Part shown: positions 51,827-61,888 of the stretch, piece after piece
How the letters are laid out: every line of letters starts with the position of its first letter
How positions within the stretch are numbered: position 1 is the first letter of the stretch
Source of the DNA: Branchiostoma floridae
Lineage: Eukaryota > Chordata > Leptocardii > Amphioxiformes > Branchiostomatidae
DNA: 64,000 nucleotides
Reading direction: 5' to 3'
Assembly: GCF_000003815.2 (NCBI RefSeq)
Contig: NC_049992.1
Span: 4,910,481-4,974,480, forward strand
Made by a program: the position numbers and the translations under genes
The notes under the pieces: model-generated
Told to the model about the DNA's origin: nothing
The model's input: the letters and a program-made list of their open reading frames with translations, nothing else
The model's database searches: none

Positions 51827-51994
51827 AATCTTCAAGCAGGTCCTACGGTAGCATAAGATAGTATCAAAAGCTGGCAGAGGAGTGAATCCGGTCAAGGAGT
51901 GTGTGTGCTCCAGTGTCCGTCTCTATGGCTGGCTATACTCCCTGGCCAGCTTTGATACTATCTTATGACATTGTAGGATCTGCTTGCAGACGAT
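51827..51994. mobile_element. MITE-like foldback with 9-bp target duplication
   Basis: About 40 bp at each end are inverted (GCAGGTCCTACGG inside the left end). GTAATCCGT flanks both sides (51818-51826, 51995-52003). Unit 1 has a related single site (about 15776). Same family as 6535-6673. Confidence 0.8.
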
Positions 51995-53161
51995 GTAATC
52001 CGTATGTCTGTTATATTTTATCTGACCCTTACCTCCATCATGACCTCAATGAAAAGCGTCATCTCAGGAATAGATAAAGTTGTTATTATTGTAAATAGCT
52101 GTGAATTGTTTGTTTTGATTTTGTTGTTTTATTTGTTCTTGTGAGTTGTTATCTTTTTTTTGAGAGGTGATGTCAATATTAGCGTTCTGCTAGAGTGTAT
52201 CACCTCTCTGTCCTGTATCGTACTCTGTTGATGAATAGAAAAAAAGAATAGATACAGGTTTAAAATATGCAGTGTGTTTAATTCTTTTAAGTATGAGAGC
52301 CAGGAATTACACTTGGCCCTTGTATAGGGGAATAGAATAAAATAATATTACGTTTAACGCACTAAACTACTATTTAAACAATCTTTTTTATAATATGATT
52401 TGATAGTATGATTTATAGAGAAGGCTTATGCTACAACAAGCACAGATGGCAGGAATCTATTGATGATTTGTACTACAACTAGTCTTTTAAAAAGACAGAT
52501 GGCAAGAATTTATTTATGAATTTTTATCAAATAAACTAATGGCCAACACAAAACATTCGAACAAATTGCCCTGTCCTCTGTTTAATCAACCAACTGACCC
52601 CATCATTCTGGGCACTATGCACCAGCATATATGTATACGATGTATGTAAGAACGATAGAAATACTATAAGTTATGTTGAATGTAAATTCCCTCAGTTTAG
52701 ACATGAGTTGCACTGACAAATTCATATTCCTCATGCGTTTTGACAAACCAACTATTGCCACACAGTCCTACATTTTCGCCATTACCAAGAAGCGATATAA
52801 GATGCCGAACTTCTGTTTCAGACTAGGTCTGTGATATTTTGTGTGTACCTGTTTTGTCTTTGTTGTGACCTGTACTTATCTCGGAGGGGCAAAAATGCAC
52901 ATTAAAGTCCATCATGCATTCATGCGGGACGTCAGTAGTGTGTCATCAGTCAATATCATCCCCCGTACCGTTTTTTTAATGATTTCTAAAATGTTTGTTT
53001 TTTTTCTAATTTTTTTCATGAACATCCAATTCAGAACTTTTACTTTTTCTCTAGTGTAACGATTGTTGTTTTGGTATCTAGGAGCAAAATTAAGCAACCA
53101 CTGGAAAAAACAGGTGGTCAGAGAGAAGGAAGAAGGATAGAAAAGGAATTGCGGTCTTAAG

Positions 53162-56100
53162 ATGGGAGACAAAGAGAAGAATAAAGCTGCTAACGGAAGG
53201 AATAAAGAACCAGACAGGAAGTACGAAGACGTAGATCCACGTGGCTGTGGCATCTTTGTACTGGGTCCTGGGTTAAAGAAACCACCCGATGAAGATATGG
53301 ATGGTGGAAACAAACCACCGCCTTTGCCGGCAAGAAACTATCGACATCTTGACACGAAAGACAAAAAGAAAGACGACGTAGGCGGGAGGAATAAAGAAAC
53401 AAACAGGAAATATGAAGACGTGGATCCGCATGGTTACAGTGTCTTTGCTTCTAGTTCTGGGCCAAAGAAACAGGATGACACAGACACGGATGGCAGAAAT
53501 GTCTCGCAAACGTTGCCAACAGGAAAGCTCAAAGACGTGGATCCCCGCGATGAAAGTGTCTTGAGATCTGGGTCGCGAAGTGCTGCACACCGTCTCGACA
53601 TGGGAGACCATGTAGTGGAATGGCCAGAGCACACTGAAGAGTCGTGCACCGATACAACCTACACATCAGCAGAAACAAACGGAGATGGAGATGCTGATGC
53701 ACCTGGCTTTTGCCACAAAGCTAAAGGTACGTACCGATCAAATGAGAAGGGTTTGACAAACTCTGGATTAACAAGTAACACCAATGAAAATTGAGGTATT
53801 AGTTTTGGTCTGCCTGTGTGATTGCTTGTGAGCATGTTTGTGTTTCCGGGTATTCGTGGCCAGTATAACTTAATCAAAACCCCTTGATGGATATTTATAA
53901 TATTTGTTATTTTGGTAAGACTTGGGACAAAGGTCAATGTCAATTGTAGACCAATGGCACTAGCCACAAGGCTATCGTGCCCAGTTGTTAGCGTTATGCT
54001 CATGTAGCAAGTTGCGTTATGCTCATGCAGTAAGTAGCGTTATGCTCATTGTAGCAAGTAGCATTATGCTCATTGTAGCAAAGCTCATTGTAGCAAGTAG
54101 CGTTATGCTCATTGTAGCAAGTAGCGTTATGCTCATTGTAGCAAGTAGCGTTATGCTCATTGACATTGTAGCAAAGCTCATTGTAGCGAGTAGCGTTATG
54201 CTCATTGTCGCAAGTAGCGCTATGCTCATTGTAGCCAGATATAATAGCAACATTGTTTTTGATTCTATGGTAATTTTATAAATCATGAATGTTATGTTAT
54301 GCCGTATACGTAGAGCTGTGGAATAAGATGAAATCTAGCAGTGCCTGGAGGGTTATCATTGGCTGTGCAGTGCTGGTGGCGGGGCTTCTGTTCATCGCCG
54401 AAGGTGTGGTACCTGGCGGTCTCTTTCTAGGGACAAATGTAAAGGTAGGAACGTATCATGTTTAGCCACCTTTCATTGAATAATTGTAATGGTATGACCA
54501 GGTCCTTATTTATTTTCTTTTTTTAGTGCATGTGGCTTATTCAGTGCCATAGTCCATTTTTTTCTTGGTTACATACAAACAGGCACAATCCAATGAAAAA
54601 AAAAAAACTTTTAAAAGCTTGAATGAAGCCATTTTATTGATTTATTGTCGCCCAGACATGAAACAATTTATAGCATTTTTACTGAAGGCGGTTTTACCTC
54701 ACCCAGGGCCATAGCACTTTGATTCCCTGGTTCTTGGTCATTCAAGATACATTCTAGATTAAAGTTTTTCCTGAGTAAGGAAGAGGATTAGTGAAAGCTT
54801 GAATATTCATGTTTTCAAATTACAGGCTTTTTATTCAGACTTGTTTCCATGATATCCAAGTTCAGCATTATATGTTTTAATTATAGAACTAGCTACGTTT
54901 CCAGACAAGCAATCCGTTAGCACTTTACTAAGCTATAAGGTGTGCACCTCTTCATAGGATATCTTGGTGATCGGCGACAAGCTAAAGAATTCTAGCAATC
55001 CATGGTGGGCAACGTTTGACAAGGAAAACAGCTCGGACCTCACTTTTCTGACTTCATCTGCATCTGCATTTGCATCAAAGTCTGGTACTTCATGGGCGAC
55101 AGTCTACGAGTACAACAGCTCAGTTGCCGTCGTTTTGACCACTCTGCCTTTGATGCCGGGATTGAAATCAACTGAACCGTACACGGACAGCACTGTTAAG
55201 GACGAGACCTCTCCAGCAACGCCCACGCTTCTATCAACTACAGGTAATATCAAGGCCACAAGTAGATTTCCTGAGTTTTGCACTTCCTTATCCAACATAC
55301 CCCAAAAGGACATAACGACACTGTCAGCAGTGTTGGTAGCTAGCTATTGCACCTGCTAAGCTTTTTCGTCTTCTTCTAAGCTGAGTGAATTGGACAGAAC
55401 TGTCAAAAAGGGGAGAATATTTATTGCTGAGTTCAAGGTCAAGGTGTCAGATGTATTTGTTGAAGGACTTTTGTTTGCCTTCTCTATGATGGTCTTAATT
55501 CATTAGTCCTTCTTTTCTCATTAACGTTAGAGCTGGCTGAAGAAAACATCTCGACTGTGACATTTTCGACTTCACTGAAGCTTTCTTTTCCTACGAAAGT
55601 TGGGTCAACTAAGGCGGTTACAGACGCAAGCTCACATCCCGGAATCCGACCGACGACAGGCATTTCTCTGTCAACAGCGGGTAAGACCACGACAATCAAA
55701 TGATTCTAAGAGTACATTTCTCATCAACTTAAATCTTGGTTGAGTGTTCAAAATTGTGCTACTATAGATTTTCATTTAACCAGAAAGTTATCTGTTGTTA
55801 CACGCACAGACATCAATGAGTGTACCAGGAACCCATGCCGATATGGACGCTGTGTGAACCAAGATGGCGGCTACAAATGTACCTGCTCACCTGGATGGAC
55901 CGGACAGAATTGTCAGCAAGGTGAGTTTCCTTTACTGCAACACCAAGGTTTTAAATTGATTTAATTTTCATTCGTCTTAAGCTTCACAGCTGTGTTTAAA
56001 CCCCAGTTACTTTGTCATCAACTTGACTTTATCTTTATTGCCCAAGCCCGGCAATTGTAGCCTCTACCAGGCTCCGTGGATCGTTGGTCTAAATGTAGAA

Positions 56101-59100
56101 TTGGACAAATATAGTCAATATAGTACGCTAGGGGAGTCGGCCATCCAATAGTGGTGAGGATAATGATTCTACTGGCCGGCCGACTCCTCTAGCGTACTAT
56201 TGACTCTATTTGTCCAATTTCTATAATTAGACCACCGATCCACGGAGCCTCGTAGAGGCTACAGCAATTGGACGCTGCTGGCAAAAATTCATTTAACCAA
56301 ATGATTTTTTGTGTTGTCACACAGACATCAATGAGTGTACCAGAAAACCATGCCAACATGGACGCTGTGTGAACAAAGAAGGAGGTTACAAATGTACCTG
56401 CTCACCTGGATGGACTGGACAGGACTGTCAGCAAGGTGAGTTCCCTTCTCACACTATTTTGTTACCATACATTTTCGGCATTCAATATGAAATCATTGAA
56501 ATGACAGTTCTATGTTTAATGTTACTGCTATTTGTTATGGCACAGATATTGATGAGTGTACGGGGAACCCGTGTCAGCATGGAGCTTGTGAAAACAACAA
56601 CGGAGGCTATAAATGTACCTGCTCACCTGGATGGACTGGAAATGACTGTCAAAAAGGTGAGTTGTTTTTCACACTACTGCTATTTGTTACTAGATACTTT
56701 TATAATTTAGAATCTCACATGCAGTTCCTAAGTTGATAATCCTAAAGTTGATGTCACCGGTATTTACTACACAGATATTGACGAGTGTGCAATGAAGACC
56801 ATCTGCCAGCATGGAGCCTGTGAGAATAGCGACGGGGCCTACAAATGTACCTGCTCGCCTGGATGGACAGGAAAGTACTGTCACCGAGGTGAGTTCCATT
56901 TTCACACTATTCCAGTCCCTACACTTTTTCCTTCAACATTAATTCCCTGAATTGACAAGCGCAACACAACCTAAATGGGCAGTTCGTTCTCGCGTAGTTA
57001 TTCTGTTAGAAATTTGTCATTTTCTTTGGAAAATCATATATATACAAGATAATGTAAATGCAGAAATGTTCGCGGTGGATTAATGTTCGCGGTTTTCGCG
57101 GTGACCACTTCACCGCGAATTTAAAACCACCGCGAACATTTTTCTATCATGATATTAGATTGCAGTCAATGGTGTTACCGCGAACGTAAATTCACCGCGA
57201 AAAGTCCTTTTTCCCGCTACCGCGCAATTAAATCCCCGCGAACTGAAATACATTTACAGGTAATCTATCTCATGTTCTGTTTTGCCCAAAGCACTTGGCT
57301 ATTATTATTCCTAAGGGAAATAACAGCCGAATATTGTGGTTATCCAACCTATACATTCAACATCTACCATCTATTATACAGCTACTACACAATATTTCAT
57401 TCATTACACAGATATTGACGAGTGTACCCGGAACCCATGCGAACATGGACGCTGTGTGAACAAAGACGGTGGCTACAAGTGTACCTGCTCACCTGGATGG
57501 ACTGGACAGAACTGTAAGCAAGGTGGGTACTTAGTCTGTTTGTCTGTGTGTACTTTCATGGCTTATCTTCAGAAAGATTGATTGAATAGTTATTTCTTTT
57601 CTTATCCTAAAGACATCAATGAGTGTACCAGGAACCCATGCCAACATGGACGCTGTGTGAACCAAGATGGCGGCTACAGATGTACCTGCTCACCTGGATG
57701 GACTGGACAGAACTGTCAGAAAGGTGAGCTATTTTTTTTTACACATTTTGCTGATGCGAACTTTGAGTATTGAGAATCTCAGCATCAAGGTACTAGCCGC
57801 CAGCCCTGTGTTGGCAATTCTTTCGTTAATAGTACTGTTATTTACTACACAGATATTGACGAGTGTGTGGAGAAACCATGCCAACATGGACGCTGTTTGA
57901 ACAAACCTGGCGGCTACGAATGCACCTGCTCACCTGGGTGGACTGGACAGAACTGTCAGCAAGGTGAGTTATTTTTCCCCACAGCATTTGTTACAGTAAA
58001 TGTGTACTTTCAGAATTTTGATTCTGACATTACGGCACTGTCCACCATTTGACTATCATACAGTTAATGTCAAAATTATTTTCTACATAGATATTGACGA
58101 GTGTATACGTAGGGGAAACCCTTGTCAGCATGGGACCTGTAGGAACAACAATGGAGGATACAAATGTACCTGCTCGCCTGGATGGACTGGACGGAACTGC
58201 GAGCAAAGTGAGTTCCCTTCTCACACTATTTTGTTCCCATACATTTTCTGCATTCAACATTAAATCATTGAAATGACAAGTCTATGTTTAATGTTACTGC
58301 TATTTATTATGGCACAGATATTGATGAGTGTACGGGGAACCCTTGTCGGCATGGAGCTTGTGAAAACAACAACGGAGGCTATAAATGTATCTGCTCACCT
58401 GGATGGACTGGAAAGGACTGTCAGAAAGGAGAGTTGTTTTTCACACTACTATTATTTGTTACTACATACTTTTATAATTTAGAATCTCACATACAGTTTC
58501 TAAGTTTATTATCGTAAATTTGATATCACCGGTATTTTTACACAGATATTGATGAGTGTGCAACGGTGAACATCTGCCAGCATGGAGCCTGTGAGAATAA
58601 CAACGGAGGATACAAATGTACCTGCTCACCTGGATGGACAGGAAAGAACTGTAACCAAGGTGAGTTCCATTTTCACACTATTCCAGTCCCTATACTTTTT
58701 CCTTCAACATTAATTCCTTGAATTGACAAGCCCAACACACCCTAAATGAGCAGTTCGTTTTCGCGTAGTTATTCTGTTAGAAATTTGTCCTTTTCTTTGG
58801 AAAATCATATATGTACAAGATAATTTTTAGTAATCTATCTCTCATGTTCTGTTTTGCCCAAAGCACTTGGCTATTATTATTCCTAAGAGAAATAACAGCC
58901 GAATATTGTGGTTATCCAACATATAGAGGTAGGCAGTGAAACCTATAAATTTTACCCAGCCTACTTTAAAATTTTATTACAGCTCTGCAGTGCCCCAGTG
59001 AGTGGAGCAAATGCAACAACCACTGCTACAAACTGATGACAAACAAAGTCAGCTGGTCTGCAGCGAGCTCACGATGCAAACATCATGGTGCAATTCTTGC

Positions 59101-61507
59101 CTCTATCACGGACCAGGCCGAGACCAACTTTGTCAAAAGTCTCATCTCGAACTGTGGGTACAATTTACTATACGAAAATGGTCAAAGTAAACAAGTGGCC
59201 ACTAGGTTCAAATTGAAAATTATCTAATCTAACATATTTTCTCTATTTCCTGTTGAAAATTGCTATATCACTTCATTGTAGAAATGAGAAACATCAAGGA
59301 GACATATTTTTGGCGACGCCCATGGGCGAGCCTAACAGTATAGTGTGCATCGTTTATCAAGAATTGTACAGGCATGTCAGGAATTTTAAGTCTGCCCGTG
59401 CGTAGTTACATCATGCTAGTCTGTATTCTTCCGTTTCCCGAAGGGAATTCCCAAGTAGCCCAGTGTCTGGGAGAGTGAAAGTGATAATCCAGCTAGGGCA
59501 AAGATTAGTAGAGAATATCTGGACTTGTCAGCTCGTTAGCAGCCAGAGGTGAGAGGTGACAGTAATCCATCAACTCCTGGCAAGTTGTGTTTTTTGTTGA
59601 ATGTAGAGACCGTTTTCCTTCTCTGCTACTTTAAGGTGTGTCCAAGCAGTGCCCTACAACCATTCACCGTGCTAAACAGCCTTTATAAATACAGCCAGGC
59701 TAGAGGACAAAAGGCGAATACTAAAACACCCCAACAACAGCAAATGTACAGTTTAATACATATACACCATAACTCCGTCGTCATGGCAATGTCTTTTTAT
59801 TGCCACACTTCATTTACTAGTTATTTACAGTGCATTTTGTAGATAAATCACAAGACTACATATATCACTGTAATGCGTTCTACATTAAAACATTATTGTA
59901 CAGTGGATCTGATTATGACTATCAATGCAACATCGTTTATAATGGCTACTAGGGCTTTTAAAAAATGAGCCATTCACGTGCAATGATGGAAAAGAACCAA
60001 AGACAAAAGCGACCCTCCCCATAACTCAAGAGTAACTTATTAACAGACTATGGTTCTTCGATATCCATTCCAGATCAGGGCACGTTACCAATCATCTGGC
60101 TCGGTCTGTATAAAGAATCTGGACAATGGAAGTGGACAGATGGGTCACGTGTTGACTACACCAACTGGGCTCCGGGGGAGCCGAACAACAATATATGGTT
60201 CTCGCGATTCAAGGGAGAGGACTGCGCCGTCGTGTATTCCAAGGTGTGTGCTTCTGTCACTTTTCGAGTAAGATAACCCAGTGTTTGCATTAGTTTGTAT
60301 CAATATCAGTCCTAAGCTCTCTAACTTCACTGTTGTGAACACAAGTAGTGTGCGCAGTCCAGTGAACTTACTGACCATACCCAGCACCTCTGCATCAAGC
60401 CATTGATAGTTCAAATCCCCCTTACTGTCGCTTACAAGACATAGGCTATATGGAGAGGTTCGCAGTTTTTAATACGGCACTTTAATTAAGAAGTGGTTCA
60501 CCGTTCATTTTACTTCTCCTGAAAGAGATAGTTAAATTTTCGTCGTATATTGAACCTATAAAAGCGACTTTAAAACCTATGGTAATTAATTATTCTACCT
60601 AAACCAGTAGAAGATCATTAACTAACATACACATGTCATAATAATAAGATTCCCATCATTAATCATAAAGCTGTTTTGCAATTTGTACATAAATTATGCA
60701 AATATGTTCCTCATTACCATATTTGGTATCTGCTTATATTCCACTTATCATAATCAACAGGTGTTACATTTATTGAAGACCAGTTATTTAAAACAATGGA
60801 ATTATATATATTCCACATTAATTATGCAAATTAAGTCCTCAATTGCATACCGTGCATATTATTATGAACATCTTTGCCCAATGTACCCTCATACCCAATA
60901 TGATGCCAATCCGTCAATTCTTTCTGCAGTTATCCTCTTTTGAATGTCTTGACAAAAACGGCTCTGCAGTTCCGAAATTAAATGTTAAGGGACTGAAACC
61001 TGCCCCACTTTGTCATGACATTAAAAGCTATCTACCACCCATATGTCAAGACCATATCACGTCAGGGACCTAGAAATACATAGAAAAAACTGCTGTGATA
61101 GAATATTCTCATTGATTATGCAAATGTGCTCCTATTTTGCATAACTAATATTTCATTTCGTACAACATTGTCTAAGGTATCTACATACCAAAAGTCATGA
61201 AAATACGATGTTCCCTTCTTGAGTTATCGTCTTCAAAAGTTTTGACGAAAATGCCCCAGCTATCCCAAAACTAGCCGCTATGGGGGCCCAAACTTATGTC
61301 ACTTCTTTCCGGGTACAAGAGCTATCTAACACCCCAAAATCGTGACCATAGCTTGTTCGGAACACGAGATAACAAACCCGGAAGTTGCGCTGCAGTACCA
61401 AGAGAAGCCGCTAGGGGGCCCAAATTTAATCATACCCGGCTTTTATCACATACTACCAACACACCAAGTATGAAACCAATTCACCCAGCCGTTCTTGAGT
61501 TATCTTG

Positions 61508-61560
<53 letters not shown>

Positions 61561-61888
61561 AGAGGTAAACTATAGCCTTCATGACATTTCATGGAGGTAA
61601 TTAGCATCAAATGAATAAAATAATCAATGAACTCTGGAGTATGTATTTTAGCTATGATGCATTAAAACGTAAATGATTTTCTTGGCTTGATGTGTTAAAT
61701 AAGAATTAAAAAATATTGACATTGCTTAAAATTCAGTCATCTGAATACAAATATTTGCGTTGTCCTCTTTTTGACAGAACTTCAGACGTTCTTTCTTGGG
61801 AAAGAAGAAGTACCCAGGGCAGTGGAACGACTACCAATGCGACACTCCCTATGCCTACATCTGCGAGAAACCATTATTCAACAACTAG
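53162..61888 (+). CDS. Gene E: type II transmembrane receptor with ten EGF modules and a CTLD, family 2
   Basis: Exons: 53162-53726 (leader part from 53082), 54314-54444, 54958-55243, 55531-55680, EGFs 55810-55920, 56325-56435, 56546-56656, 56775-56888, 57412-57522, 57613-57723, 57853-57963, 58091-58207, 58318-58428, 58546-58659, then CTLD 58983-59153, 60074-60243, 61778-61888: about 901 aa. An in-frame stop upstream fixes the start. The tail has two YEDV/YSVF repeats and a PPLPAR motif. One membrane helix and a stalk with NSS sites follow, then an extra Ser/Thr-rich exon. EGFs start D-I-D/N-E-C and keep the C-x-N-x4-Y-x-C hydroxylation pattern, so calcium binding is likely. CTLD: EPN (60178-60186), WND. 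EGF9 has GA instead of the GT donor; skipping it gives 864 aa. An extra Cys stands in WSKC. Confidence 0.82.
53993..54240. repeat. 24-bp minisatellite in intron 1 of gene E
   Basis: About ten units related to ATGCTCATTGTAGCAAGTAG, some shortened, lie in the same intron as the arrays of B and C. Confidence 0.85.
55531..55680 (+). CDS. Extra Ser/Thr-rich stalk exon unique to gene E
   Basis: A 150-base phase 1-1 exon between GTTAG and GTAAGA encodes about 50 residues, one third of them Ser or Thr (for example [11 protein letters not shown]). Its start resembles part of the preceding stalk exon, so it may be a partial copy. It probably adds an O-glycosylated spacer. B and C have no counterpart. 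Confidence 0.65.
56041..56278. repeat. Long inverted repeat between EGF1 and EGF2 of gene E
   Basis: Two arms of about 100 bp (56041-56146 and 56173-56278) are near-perfect inverted copies around a loop of about 26 bp, with GTACGCTAG...GAGTCGGCC in the left arm. It would fold into a long RNA hairpin. Probably a MITE; no target duplication is clear. Confidence 0.8.
56440..58925 (+). repeat. Intragenic duplication: EGF3-4 block copied as EGF9-10
   Basis: The block at about 56440-57350 (EGF3, EGF4 and following intron) matches about 58205-58925 (EGF9, EGF10 and following intron) over exons and introns, including GTGAGTTCCATTTTCACACT and the intron text near 58800-58920. The first copy holds a MITE absent from the second. 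Confidence 0.85.
57054..57259. mobile_element. MITE in an intron of gene E
   Basis: Ends GTAAATGCAG and CATTTACAG are inverted, with interior TTCGCGGT/ACCGCGAA motifs. Same family as 32094-32286. The duplicated intron at about 58825 has no insert. Confidence 0.75.
59290..59960. other. Unit-specific insert in a CTLD intron of gene E
   Basis: About 650 bp with no match in the same intron of B or C. I see no open frame of note, no inverted ends and no known repeat. Confidence 0.4.
61510..61558. repeat. (AC)n microsatellite
   Basis: A pure AC run of about 48 bases inside the last CTLD intron of gene E, at the edge of a dispersed repeat ending CATTTCATGGAGGTAA. Confidence 0.9.

Larger units (their letters stand above)
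45215..53081. other. Intergenic block of unit 3 (D to E)
   Basis: This is paralogous to the intergenic blocks of units 1 and 2, with extra insertions: a LINE 3' fragment (45424-45666), a second LINE fragment (46643-47829), a repeat-bearing insert (about 49050-50155) and a MITE (51827-51994). Leader-exon candidates of gene E lie at 50376-50406 and before 51220. No host gene is seen. Confidence 0.5.
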
